A DNA stretch of 64,000 bases, from the NCBI RefSeq assembly GCF_010119245.1, contig NZ_WNKG01000008.1, forward strand, positions 307,126 through 371,125. The letters are read 5' to 3'. Source of the DNA: Cyclobacterium salsum. Lineage in GTDB: Bacteria; Bacteroidota; Bacteroidia; Cytophagales; Cyclobacteriaceae. Positions 1-8,050 of the stretch are shown here, one piece after another (the stretch's first letter is position 1; each line of letters starts with the position of its first letter). Below the pieces are notes generated by a model. It made no database searches. It saw nothing but the letters and a program-made list of their open reading frames with translations, and was not told where the DNA came from. The position numbers were made by a program, and so were the translations under genes.

Positions 1-1293
1 GCCCAAACATTCAGCGACACCAGGCAAGACCTGAAAAAGCGACACCAGCAAATAGCTGATAGTAATCCCTTCAACAGTTGGCAAAAAGCGGAACTGGCAA
101 GTGAAGTGATAAAATCCTTACGGGAGACGGTGGAGGAAGCCTATCAATTTTACCTGGATTACGACCCGGATTTTAGCTGGTGGATGCGTGAACCCTTTCA
201 GGCCCTGGACGAAGACCTGCAAGCCTATGAAGAATTCTTAAAAACACATTTCGAAAATACCCTGATCAAAGATGATGGCAGTGGCATCATCGGCAAACCC
301 ATTGGCGAGGAAGCCATCCTTAAGGAACTTGAATTCGAGTTCATCCCCTACCAGCCTGAGGCCTTGATAGCAGAAGCAGAAAAACAATATGCATGGTGTG
401 AAAAAAAGATGTTAGAGGCTTCTGCTGAATTGGGCTACGGGAATGATTGGAAAGCAGCGCTGGAACATGTCAAAAATACCTATGTACCGCCCGGGGAGTG
501 GCCCGAAGACATCCATTACCTGGCCGAGGAAGCCATTGCTTTTGTGGAAGAACGGGATTTGGTGACCGTGCCCGAACTGGCTAAAGAAACCTGGCGCATG
601 ACCATGATGAGCCCGGAAGCCCAGCGCATCAACCCTTTTTTCCTGGGAGGCGAGGTCATTCAGATCTCCTACCCTACCTCGGGTATGAGTCAGGAGGAGA
701 AAATGATGAGCATGCGGGGCAACAATCCCCATTTCTCCCGGGCCACGGTGCAGCATGAATTGATCCCCGGGCACCACCTGCAAATCTTTATGATGCGACG
801 GCACAAACCCCATAGAAGGCATTTTTCTACCCCCTTCTGGATAGAAGGCTGGGCTTTGTACTGGGAGCTTAATTTATGGGATAAGAATTTCCCCCAATCT
901 CCCGAAGATAAGATTGGCATGCTGTTCTGGAGAATGCACCGCTGTGCGCGGATCATCTTCAGTCTGAATTACCACCTGGAAAAAATGAGCCCACAGGAAT
1001 GCATTGATTTTCTGGTGGAGAAAGTCGGGCATGAGCGGGCCAATGCAGAGGCGGAAGTACGAAGATCATTTGAGGGAAGCTACGGGCCGCTATACCAAAT
1101 CGCCTACATGATCGGCGGATTGCAATTTTATGCCCTCAAGCAGGAATATGTGGATTCAGGTAAGATGACCGAAAAACGTTTCCATGATTTTATTTTACAG
1201 CAAAATTCCATGCCGGTCGCAATGATTCAATTGCAGTTATCGGGAGAACCCATCCCCCGGGAGTATACCAGCAACTGGAAATTCCTGGAATAA
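1..1293 (+). CDS. DUF885-family metallopeptidase-like protein, 5' end outside window
   Basis: The reading frame is open from base 1, so the gene starts upstream of the window; the GTG at 106 is only an internal codon. The protein has the DUF885 signature HELIPGHH at nt 754-777, an HExxPGHH zinc-binding motif of gluzincin type, followed by FWIEGWALYWE (about nt 835-870), which supplies the conserved downstream glutamates. DUF885 proteins are usually exported or periplasmic, about 550-600 residues long, and most have no proven substrate. About 430 residues are visible, so roughly a quarter is missing. Family assignment is secure; peptidase activity is inferred from the motif. Confidence 0.85.
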   Translation, partial: AQTFSDTRQDLKKRHQQIADSNPFNSWQKAELASEVIKSLRETVEEAYQFYLDYDPDFSWWMREPFQALDEDLQAYEEFLKTHFENTLIKDDGSGIIGKPIGEEAILKELEFEFIPYQPEALIAEAEKQYAWCEKKMLEASAELGYGNDWKAALEHVKNTYVPPGEWPEDIHYLAEEAIAFVEERDLVTVPELAKETWRMTMMSPEAQRINPFFLGGEVIQISYPTSGMSQEEKMMSMRGNNPHFSRATVQHELIPGHHLQIFMMRRHKPHRRHFSTPFWIEGWALYWELNLWDKNFPQSPEDKIGMLFWRMHRCARIIFSLNYHLEKMSPQECIDFLVEKVGHERANAEAEVRRSFEGSYGPLYQIAYMIGGLQFYALKQEYVDSGKMTEKRFHDFILQQNSMPVAMIQLQLSGEPIPREYTSNWKFLE

Positions 1294-1330
1294 TACCCCA
1301 GAAATCAGCAGAACTTCAATCCAACATCCC

Positions 1331-1513
1331 ATGACCGTATTTGTAGCAGGCGCCAGCGGAGCCACCGGAAAATTGCTCGTAGACCAACTCCTTTTCAATC
1401 CGGGGAAAACCAGCCGCATCCATGTGGGGGATTTTATGGCCCGGCCTTTGGTAGAAAATGCACTGTGGGAGCACTGGAAAGGGCAAATGCCCGTACTGTA
1501 TAACCGAGCCTGA
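1331..1513 (+). pseudogene. Internally deleted NAD(P)H-binding (NmrA/SDR-like) remnant
   Basis: Only 60 codons. Residues 1-21 are a normal Rossmann start (FVAGASGATGKLLVDQLL, a GxxGxxG loop). Residues 27-60 (SRIHVGDFMARPLVENALWE and following, ending PVLYN) match the extreme C-terminus of NmrA-type oxidoreductases, where a serine/alanine-rich VADFM helix precedes a final IxYN strand. The roughly 150 residues between are missing without loss of frame. The product cannot form the fold, so it is called a pseudogene. It lies 38 nt after the DUF885 gene. Assignment of both ends is from memory of the family. Confidence 0.7.
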
Positions 1514-1594
1514 AAAGGCTACTCCCGCTGTCGTAAAACAGGTCCCGAAAATCCTGTAACGAAAACTGAACCCTTAGACTAACTAAAACGCACT

Positions 1595-2053
1595 ATGAAA
1601 AATGCACCGTACACTACCTTTGTTTTGATGCTGGCCTGTTCGGCTATTTCCATGTATACCACCATGTATTTCAATACCTATGAGCTAAGTCATGTCTTTT
1701 TTAGCTGGACCAGAATGTACATGACGCTGATCGGTATCGGCGGTATGGCGATCATCATGTTTTTGTTTATGCGGAAAATGTATGCCAATAAGAAAAAAAA
1801 TGTGGCCGTGATCCTGTGCAGTCTCTTATTGATGGCAAGTGCCACCTTTTTGGTAAGGCAGCAGATCCCCATTGAAGATGTGAAATGGATGCGAGCGATG
1901 ATACCCCATCATTCCATAGCCATCCTGACCAGTAAACGCGCAGACCTGAAAGATCCGGAGGTGAAAAAATTAGCCGATGAAATCATCAAAGCCCAGGAAA
2001 GGGAAATAGCCGAGATGAAGGCGATGATCAAACGATTGGAAACTAACCAATAG
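1595..2053 (+). CDS. DUF305 membrane protein
   Basis: 152 residues. Three hydrophobic segments (about 7-27, 36-57 and 67-85) are followed by a C-terminal DUF305 helix-hairpin: MRAMIPHHSIAILTSKRA at about 99-116 and a charged helix ending KAMIKRLE. DUF305 is a ferritin-like helical domain defined by the M-x2-MIPHH motif; it is often found near copper or heavy-metal genes, and a metal-binding role is proposed but not shown. Here the domain is joined to a membrane anchor, a common Bacteroidota arrangement. It stands alone, 80 nt after the Rossmann remnant and convergent with the next gene. Confidence 0.85.
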   Translation: MKNAPYTTFVLMLACSAISMYTTMYFNTYELSHVFFSWTRMYMTLIGIGGMAIIMFLFMRKMYANKKKNVAVILCSLLLMASATFLVRQQIPIEDVKWMRAMIPHHSIAILTSKRADLKDPEVKKLADEIIKAQEREIAEMKAMIKRLETNQ

Positions 2054-2136
2054 GAAATGATGGAAACCATTTGGTTTGATAACTGGGAAAGGCTGTACGG
2101 TACCATTTGTTTAAAGGTTACCGATTCAATGGATAT

Positions 2137-2859
2137 TCATTTACCCAACAGTCCTTCGGCGGCAAAATAAGCTTCCAACGCCTCCAGGTTGGTGAAATCC
2201 ACACGGGAACTGGCCATTTGGGCCATGGCTGAGCCGCTGATAATGACATAACGAATGGTATTATCCGGTACCGTCCAGTCCCGGATATTGGGCATAGTGC
2301 CTTCCGTATTTTTGGTAAAATAAAAGGCCAGACTAAAGGTATTGAGGCTATAGGCGCTGGAATAATTACCGGTGTATATCTGGTTCAGATGCCGGTAGGT
2401 ATAGGGAAGATTGGTCCATTGGCTGGGTTCGAAAGCCAGGCCTATCGGCACCCGGATATAGGCCAACACCATGCCATTGGCAACGATGTCTTCCGTAATA
2501 TCGGGATCGTCAATCTTGGCAATTTTCGCCGGAAAAAAGAAAAGGGTATTGTTGGAATGCTTTGCCGACAGGTAATCATCGCTATAGCTCTGATCGGTGA
2601 CGGTGATGGTTTTGACCAACACATTGGCATTTCCATCCACGCCATCCTTCCCATCTTCGCCGGGCACTCCCTGCGGCCCCTGCTCCCCTTGCTCTCCCTG
2701 AGGCCCGGTCTCTCCATCTTCGCCGGGTATTCCCTGTTCCCCTTGCGGTCCTTGATCACCGGGAGGGCCTTCCGGCCCTTCAAATAGACCACAGCCAATC
2801 AATAAAAAACACAACAAAAAGATACTAAACGAGGGAACGGAGAAAAGGGACTTTTTCAT
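2137..2859 (-). CDS. Collagen-like lipoprotein
   Basis: 240 residues. A signal peptide ends in the lipobox LIGC with the lipidated cysteine at residue 23. Residues 28-76 are an unbroken run of about 16 Gly-x-y triplets (GPEGPPGDQGPQGEQG type, rich in E, D, Q and P), enough for a short collagen triple helix. The remaining 160 residues are a globular C-terminal domain of a kind common after such stalks in Bacteroidota, without an assigned function. The likely form is a trimeric stalk with a globular head, anchored in the outer membrane. The GC-rich triplet repeat is prone to length change. Confidence 0.85.
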   Translation of the reverse strand: MKKSLFSVPSFSIFLLCFLLIGCGLFEGPEGPPGDQGPQGEQGIPGEDGETGPQGEQGEQGPQGVPGEDGKDGVDGNANVLVKTITVTDQSYSDDYLSAKHSNNTLFFFPAKIAKIDDPDITEDIVANGMVLAYIRVPIGLAFEPSQWTNLPYTYRHLNQIYTGNYSSAYSLNTFSLAFYFTKNTEGTMPNIRDWTVPDNTIRYVIISGSAMAQMASSRVDFTNLEALEAYFAAEGLLGK

Positions 2860-3384
2860 TTTATTGGGAGGTAAGGCGTGGAGGCCATTTTATAAAATGG
2901 CTTTTTGGATAAACATACACTAAATATATATTTTTTTCAAAAATAACCAAAATCCTATTTGGCTATTTTTCCTACCGAACGAATCCGGTAAGCCAGGTGA
3001 CCGAAGGGATGGTCTCTACGATTTTGTGGATCACTGTCATTTTGGATAGCGCAACGGGTAACCTTTATCCCCTACTGTAGCCGTTCGCCCTCTTGGGGAT
3101 CTTTTTTTACCGATGCGACCTGGAAAAAACACGGTTTTTTGCTAGCTATCCGACAGGTTTAAGCCAACTCTTTGAAATAGTTAACTGTTTTCAGCAATCA
3201 AACTACAAACGCGAGGATTAGGGCCATGCGAAATCTACCGATACCGTCAACCCGCCAATTCCAGGAAGAAAAAGCGACGATTGCCTGTGCAAGGAACTTG
3301 GTACGGATCGTTGCGATTGCGGAAAAAGAAGTACCTTGTATACCCTAACTGCCAACAAAAAAAGACAACCAAACTCCGGCGACC
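2860..3384. other. Intergenic region between divergent genes
   Basis: 525 nt without a convincing gene. The first 90 nt are very AT-rich and should carry the promoter of the collagen-like lipoprotein. The rest is of host-like composition. Short translatable stretches occur around 2975-3080, but no family could be recognised and no conserved start or stop was found. No clear terminator or repeat seen. Confidence 0.5.
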
Positions 3385-3939
3385 ATGAATCCTTTCCAGC
3401 GCAGCTACCAAACCGATCAAACGGACAAAGAACTCATCCAGCAGATTTTAGACGGGAAGAAAACCGCTTTGACCATTCTTATTGAAAGACACCAACCCTT
3501 TATTTATAACCTTGCCTGGAAACTGACAGGAAATAGTTCAGATGCCGAAGACTTGACCCAAGAAACATTGATAAAAATAATTTCCAATTTAAGTACATTT
3601 AAACAAGAAAGCTCTTTTACTACCTGGGCTTATCGCATTGCGAAAAATCACTTTCTAAACGATCAAAAAAAAGCACCTAACATCTTTGCGAATAGTTTTG
3701 AAGAACTGGGAACTCGTTTAGATGCTGCTCCCAACACGGATTTATCTGAAAGCGAAAAAAAGGAACAGCAAGAAGCCATTCGTGAAGTAAGGCTACAATG
3801 CCTTTCGGGTATGCTCCTCTGCCTGACCAAAGAACAACGCATGGTTTATATAATCGGTGATATTTTCAGGGCAGACCATAATATCGGTTCTGAAATTATG
3901 GAAGACGCCAATTGGCAGCGCCGTTTGAACTTGAACTAA
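3385..3939 (+). CDS. ECF-type RNA polymerase sigma factor, truncated in region 4
   Basis: 184 residues. Region 2 is intact (about 28-95: RHQPFIYNLAWKLTG, DAEDLTQETLIKI, SSFTTWAYRIAKNHFLND). The linker and the start of region 4 follow (CLTKEQRMVYIIGDIFRADH). The recognition helix should come next, as in EIxxITxxNFRQRLSRARKDL, but the protein reads EIMEDANWQRRLNLN and stops, so the -35-binding helix and the usual C-terminal extension are missing. A Crp-family gene that lacks its own N-terminus begins 13 nt later, suggesting that a deletion joined the two. It probably cannot recognise promoters normally. Confidence 0.75.
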   Translation: MNPFQRSYQTDQTDKELIQQILDGKKTALTILIERHQPFIYNLAWKLTGNSSDAEDLTQETLIKIISNLSTFKQESSFTTWAYRIAKNHFLNDQKKAPNIFANSFEELGTRLDAAPNTDLSESEKKEQQEAIREVRLQCLSGMLLCLTKEQRMVYIIGDIFRADHNIGSEIMEDANWQRRLNLN

Positions 3940-3952
3940 AGAACAAGACAGC

Positions 3953-4420
3953 TTGAAAAAAATTGCCCTTAAAAAAGGACAAATCCTTCAAAGGAAAGGT
4001 GACTTTAACAGCAAGGTATATCAAGTTGAGGGGGGCTTGTTGCGTAGTTATGCCATCAGCGATAAGGGAAAGGAACACATCTATATGTTTGCCCCGGAAG
4101 GTTGGATTATGGCTGACAATGCCCCTCCCGATGAACCCTGCGATTTGTTTATCGATGCCATTGAAGACTCCATCGTTTGGCAAAAAGAAAAAGACCTCCA
4201 AGGAGAGCACGATGTACCCAAGTTGATCAAACGACTGAGTGTGCTTCAGAAAAGGGTCATCATGCTGATGGGCGCATCGGCCCTTGAACGATACGAGCAT
4301 TTCCTCGCCACCTATCCCGAAATCGTGCAGCGCGTGCCCCAAAAAATGATTGCCTCCTATCTGGGCGTCACACCTGAAGCGCTCTCTGCCGTTCGCAGGA
4401 AGCGTAGCCAAAAGGAGTAA
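3953..4420 (+). CDS. Crp/Fnr-family regulator lacking its N-terminal segment
   Basis: 155 residues from a TTG start; an in-frame TGA at 3932 prevents a longer reading frame and the next ATG would cut deep into the fold. The cNMP-binding beta-roll is present (LKKGQILQRKGDFNSKVYQV, GKEHIYMFAPEGW), followed by a dimer helix and a C-terminal recognition segment (ERYEHFLATYPEIVQRVPQK, IASYLGVTPEALSAVRRKR). Relatives are about 190 residues, with 25-30 more at the N-terminus. The adjacent +1 frame reads AAPFELELKNKTA just upstream before a stop, which may be the lost N-terminus, displaced by a frameshift at an A-rich run near 3955. Function uncertain. Confidence 0.7.
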   Translation: MKKIALKKGQILQRKGDFNSKVYQVEGGLLRSYAISDKGKEHIYMFAPEGWIMADNAPPDEPCDLFIDAIEDSIVWQKEKDLQGEHDVPKLIKRLSVLQKRVIMLMGASALERYEHFLATYPEIVQRVPQKMIASYLGVTPEALSAVRRKRSQKE

Positions 4421-4476
4421 ATTCACTTCTCCTTCCTTTCTTAATCTACATTAATGCACAGGTTTTGCGCCTGGCC

Positions 4477-4484
4477 TAGTTTTG
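4477..4484 (+). promoter_or_regulatory. Possible -7 element upstream of the YceI gene
   Basis: TAGTTTTG fits the Bacteroidota -7 consensus TAnnTTTG and lies 23 nt upstream of the YceI start codon. No good TTG was found at the matching -33 position, so the call is weak. Confidence 0.35.
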
Positions 4485-4507
4485 TACCATAACGAAATAG
4501 CACTTTT

Positions 4508-4987
4508 ATGGCATCAAAATCATTGATCATTGATCACTCCAGTTCAGAAGTATCCTTTCAAGTTAAAAAACTTGGGATATTCACCATCAAAGGCCGCATC
4601 GAAGGTTTCACAGGAAAAGTTTCTTTTTCGAAAGAGGCTTTGAAAGATGCCCATTTCGATGTTTGTGTAAGTCCGTCAAGCATTAACACAGGCAATGCCA
4701 AACGAGATGAACACCTCAAGAGCAAGGATTTTTTCTACGTAAACGAGCACCCGAATATCTGTTTCCAATCTACTTCCACGCAAGCAACTGTAAGTGGCTA
4801 CGAGGCAGTCGGAACACTATCCATCCTGGGCATTACTAAAAAAGTAAGCATTCCATTCTCATTTTCGGAAGGTATTTTTGTAGGCCAGTTTTCAATCAAC
4901 CGATTGGACTTTAAACTTGGCGAAAAATTCCCTGCATTGATTGTGGGAAAAACGATTCACATAACCATCAATTGTAAAATTAAATAA
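4508..4987 (+). CDS. YceI-like lipocalin-fold protein
   Basis: 159 residues covering a whole YceI domain: IIDHSSSEVSFQVKKLGIFTIKG at the start, then SSINTGNAKRDEHLKSKDFFYV, the family hallmark (SxxTxNxxRDxHLKSxDFF), and GTLSILGITKKVSIPFSF. YceI proteins form an extended lipocalin barrel that binds long isoprenoids or polyisoprenyl lipids. There is no signal peptide, so this copy may be cytoplasmic. Its TAA overlaps the next ATG by one base (TAATG), so the two are probably translated as a pair. It heads a run of redox and membrane genes to 7432. Confidence 0.9.
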   Translation: MASKSLIIDHSSSEVSFQVKKLGIFTIKGRIEGFTGKVSFSKEALKDAHFDVCVSPSSINTGNAKRDEHLKSKDFFYVNEHPNICFQSTSTQATVSGYEAVGTLSILGITKKVSIPFSFSEGIFVGQFSINRLDFKLGEKFPALIVGKTIHITINCKIK

Positions 4988-5445
4988 TGATGAAAAACTT
5001 CAACTTCTTCTTCAAAACAAGTGCAGTTCTATGGATTCTTTGGGGATTGGTACACATCCTCGCCGGCGTAATGACCATGAAAGGGGTGCTATCCGGAGAC
5101 ATCAGTGCCTCCATCATTGGGATTGCCGATGCGGTGGACCCCGAAAGCCTCACCATGGATTATCCAGAGGCAGTCGGGGCAGTCATCGGGCAGCACGGCT
5201 TCAATTTGCTTTGGATTGGGCTGGTGACGTTCATTTCCGCTTTTCTTATCTGGAAAGGGAATAAGAAAGCTATCTTTTTGGCTGCACTTACGGGAGGTCT
5301 TGCCGATTTGGGTTACTTCTTATTCCTCGACCTGGGTGGCTTTGTCAACTTCGTCCCGGGCACCATCATGACCTTGATTTCCAGCGCAGCCATCTTGCTT
5401 AGTTTCTATGGGTATTTCAAAAGCAAGTCGGCTAACCTGCCATAA
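4987..5445 (+). CDS. Four-helix membrane protein, unknown function
   Basis: 152 residues with four likely transmembrane helices (about 10-30, 73-92, 98-118, 124-146). The loop between helices 1 and 2 is long and acidic (DAVDPESLTMDYPEA). The start overlaps the YceI stop by one base. No family recognised with confidence; it resembles small DoxX-like or DUF4345-like membrane proteins only in topology. Its position among YceI, SDR and DUF1772-like genes suggests a role in the same small redox or lipid-related operon. Confidence 0.75.
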   Translation: MMKNFNFFFKTSAVLWILWGLVHILAGVMTMKGVLSGDISASIIGIADAVDPESLTMDYPEAVGAVIGQHGFNLLWIGLVTFISAFLIWKGNKKAIFLAALTGGLADLGYFLFLDLGGFVNFVPGTIMTLISSAAILLSFYGYFKSKSANLP

Positions 5446-5450
5446 GTAAA

Positions 5451-5624
5451 TCCATTTTCATTGGTGGCATCGTCAGAGCCGCCGCACTTACGAATTATCC
5501 GGCGACTCCTTTTCTCATTTTCCTTATTGCCATTGACTTGATTCCAACCGTTTTGTTGCTATGGTTTCACACTAAACTTTTGAATAAAAATAAATCATTG
5601 ATGATTGATAAAAAAAACTTTTAA
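5451..5624 (+). pseudogene. C-terminal remnant of a lost membrane protein
   Basis: The frame starting with TCC at 5451 is open to a TAA at 5622-5624 and reads as a normal membrane-protein tail: GGIVRAAALTNYPATPFLIF, then LIAIDLIPTVLLLWFHTKLL and a lysine-rich end. It has no start codon or ribosome site, and the only upstream extension is to a stop at 5433. The residue pattern (one and a half transmembrane segments, LIPTVLLLWF) supports former coding sequence. It lies between two genes of the same operon, so a gene between them was probably deleted. Confidence 0.55.
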
Positions 5625-5675
5625 ATTCTTTACACATTCCCCAATCGCTTGTCCAAGTAGAAAAAGAGCGAACAA

Positions 5676-6449
5676 ATGGTCATATCCAATCAAAAAGTAC
5701 TCATCACAGGGGGTGGTTCGGGCATCGGGCTTGCCCTTGCCAAAAAATTCCTGTCCCATCACAACACGGTGATTATTACCGGTAGGAACCTACCCAAACT
5801 GGAAAAGGTATCGGCGGAGCTCCCTGGCATTCGTGTTTTCCAAAGCGATGTCACCCAAGAGGAAGATGTCAGAAAATTGGCGGATGCTATTCAAAATGAA
5901 TTTGGAGGCATCGATGTATTGATCAACAATGCGGGAATCATGCTGCTGCGGGATATGGGAGATGAACGCAACGATTTGCAAAAGCAATTGGAAGAAATAG
6001 CCATCAACTTCCAGGCACCTATCCGCATGTTGCATCACTTTTTGCCTCAACTAAAACGGAGCAAAAATGCGGTGCTGGTCAATGTGTCTTCCGGCTTGGC
6101 ATACGTCCCTTTCGCGCAAGCACCGGTGTATTCGGGCACCAAGGCGGCAGTGCATTTATGGACACAGGCCATTCGACCGCAACTCAAGCCGCACGGCATC
6201 AAGGTGGTGGAATTGCTTCCGCCGGTAGTGGATACCAAGCTGGCGAAAGACGCCAATTTGAAAGACGATAATCTCAAACCCATGTCCGTCGAAAAACTGG
6301 CCGACAGCTTCTGGAAAGCGTATGCCAGGGGTAAGGAAGAAATCACACCGGGACTTTCGACCCAACTGAAATGGTTGGCCCGTGTCGCACCGAAATTTAT
6401 TTTCAATCAACTGAACAAACAACCCATTCCTTATAAACTAATACCATGA
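5676..6449 (+). CDS. Short-chain dehydrogenase/reductase, DltE-like
   Basis: 257 residues, a complete classical SDR: nucleotide loop TGGGSGIG at 11-18, NNAG at 84-87, catalytic Tyr152 and Lys156 in YSGTK, and the preceding serine in NVSSGLAY. The C-terminal part (VKVVELLPPVVDTKLAKD and following) resembles the DltE/COG3967 subgroup. NADP(H)-dependent oxidoreductase; substrate unknown. Its stop overlaps the next start (ATGA at 6446), so it is translationally coupled to a DUF1772-like membrane protein. Confidence 0.88.
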   Translation: MVISNQKVLITGGGSGIGLALAKKFLSHHNTVIITGRNLPKLEKVSAELPGIRVFQSDVTQEEDVRKLADAIQNEFGGIDVLINNAGIMLLRDMGDERNDLQKQLEEIAINFQAPIRMLHHFLPQLKRSKNAVLVNVSSGLAYVPFAQAPVYSGTKAAVHLWTQAIRPQLKPHGIKVVELLPPVVDTKLAKDANLKDDNLKPMSVEKLADSFWKAYARGKEEITPGLSTQLKWLARVAPKFIFNQLNKQPIPYKLIP

Positions 6450-6910
6450 AAAAGATTCTTCCGTACATTTCCCTCATCGGCATTGCCGCATTTTTGGGCA
6501 ATATGCTCGTTATCGGGTTTGGCTTTGGCAGCTATTGGCAAACGCTGGAACCCATGGAATTTATGAAGCAATTTACGCTTCAGTTCCCCAACCTCTTACC
6601 CCCCACCATGGGCATTTTATTGCCGGCTTTGATTGCCACCATCGCCTTGGTTGTTCTATCGAAAGGGCAAAAAGAAGTCCGCAAAAATTGGAGCATTGCG
6701 CTGGCCGGCTTGGTCATCGCCTGTACCATTACCAGTGTATATCACCTGCCCGCTAATTTGGGTTTTATGGAGTCGGCCTATTCCGCCGAAGAAGCGGTAA
6801 GCAAACTCAACTGGTGGATGCGGTTACACTGGGTACGAACGATCACCGTCTTTGTAGCCGCCATTTTCGCGGTAAAGGCCTTTAAGTTAGCCACTATCAA
6901 ACTGTCGTAA
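6446..6910 (+). CDS. DUF1772-like integral membrane protein
   Basis: 154 residues with four transmembrane helices (about 4-28, 55-72, 84-103, 129-147). The loop NWWMRLHWVRT just before the last helix, with conserved N, W, H and R, is the feature of the DUF1772/anthrone-oxygenase-like superfamily. Function in bacteria is unknown. The start codon overlaps the SDR stop by four bases, and the next gene starts nine bases after its stop. Confidence 0.7.
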   Translation: MKKILPYISLIGIAAFLGNMLVIGFGFGSYWQTLEPMEFMKQFTLQFPNLLPPTMGILLPALIATIALVVLSKGQKEVRKNWSIALAGLVIACTITSVYHLPANLGFMESAYSAEEAVSKLNWWMRLHWVRTITVFVAAIFAVKAFKLATIKLS

Positions 6911-6919
6911 CAAAAATCA

Positions 6920-7432
6920 ATGGACAATTTCACGATTTTCAATTTGCAAACCGTTGCCGGTTTGCTCACGTTTTACTTCGCGTTCAAATGGTATGTATTC
7001 CCAAAACTGGCCAAACTTAGTATCAACGATGCCTTGGTGCCGATGGTGCTTATTCACGGACTCCGGTATCTGGGAATGGTCTTTATGGTCGATACGCAGG
7101 TGTACGACGAATTCCCGGACGACCTGGCGTTTACCATTGGCATCTGGGATTACGCCACCGCCATTCTTGCGGTGCTGACCGCCTTTGCCTTGCGCCACCG
7201 ATGGACCTACGCCATCCCACTCGCCTGGGTATTTAACGTGTTCGGGTTTACAGACCTGATCGCCGCCTTTCCTCAGGTGTTTGCGATCGGGTTTTACAAG
7301 TACGACCTGGGAACCATGTGGTGGGCCTTTTCGACCATTGGGCTGGTCAATGTAATTTCTCACGGGTATATTTTTTACAGACTTATCGGCCATCGTAACC
7401 GGAACCATTCGCCTGTTTTGGTAAAAACGTAG
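6920..7432 (+). CDS. Multi-pass membrane protein, unknown function
   Basis: 170 residues with about five hydrophobic helices (6-28, 38-58, 73-92, 97-118, 128-150). Charged and aromatic groups cluster in the loops (HGLRYLGMVFMVDTQVY, FTIGIWDYATA). No family recognised. It is the last gene of the run that begins with YceI and lies nine bases after the DUF1772-like gene. Confidence 0.75.
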   Translation: MDNFTIFNLQTVAGLLTFYFAFKWYVFPKLAKLSINDALVPMVLIHGLRYLGMVFMVDTQVYDEFPDDLAFTIGIWDYATAILAVLTAFALRHRWTYAIPLAWVFNVFGFTDLIAAFPQVFAIGFYKYDLGTMWWAFSTIGLVNVISHGYIFYRLIGHRNRNHSPVLVKT

Positions 7433-8050
7433 CATGACGACCGGGTAGGTGAGGAAAATAGGAGGCTTCTGGTTGGGCAGGGTTGGATTTTTGCAGCCCT
7501 CGCCCGTACATTTTTAAAAAAAGCTACTAGCTTATTACCCTACTGATTAACAGGCTACTTAGGCATGTCTGGCAGCTGGAGAAGGATTCGCTATCCGGGT
7601 ATTGCGATAAGGTGCGGCGAAGGGTACGGTTGGTATCCGTCCAGGTATATTGCCGCGTCGGCTGCCGCTGTCCGTTTGTTCCACAGGAGATTTTTAACCC
7701 CGAATCAAGCTCCAATCCTAAACCAAGCGTTGGTGAAATGGTATTAATCCGGTATATTGGAATGGTGTTTTTAGGGAATGGCGTTTTTTCAAAAGAATGA
7801 AAAGAGGATTCCGAAAGAGAATACCTTGGAGGCTGGTAGTTGGCTGTTTTTATACAATCCTATTTTTAAAATAAGGCTGATAAAATAGTAGCAATAAACA
7901 AGTTGGGCAACATACAAAAACCCCACTGCACAAACAGCACATTTGGTTTTTGCCGACACAAAAGCGAACGCAAAAAAAAAGATCTGTTTTTTTGCCAACT
8001 TTATTGATAGAGAATAATTACCTTTAGACAAAAAATAAGAAATAAAATAA
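7433..8050. other. Intergenic region at the left edge of the defence island
   Basis: 618 nt without a supported gene. The first 360 nt have host-like composition. From about 7840 the sequence becomes AT-rich like the genes that follow. It contains the inverted-repeat element at 7901-8000, described separately. A possible -7 box TACCTTTA lies at 8019-8026, but the TTG at the expected distance is only approximate. Confidence 0.5.
7901..8000. repeat. Imperfect inverted-repeat element upstream of the R-M gene
   Basis: The ends AGTTGGGCAA (7901-7910) and TTGCCAACT (7992-8000) are inverted copies with one extra base in the left arm. Between lie about 80 nt rich in A, ending in a run of A and T. 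It sits at the change from host-like to AT-rich DNA, 50 nt before the R-M gene. It resembles the elements at 11682-11813 and 17478-17589 in size and placement, not in sequence. Confidence 0.45.

Noticed and set aside
7565..7800. Small overlapping frames on both strands before the defence island
   Set aside because: No start context, no conserved features, mutually overlapping.
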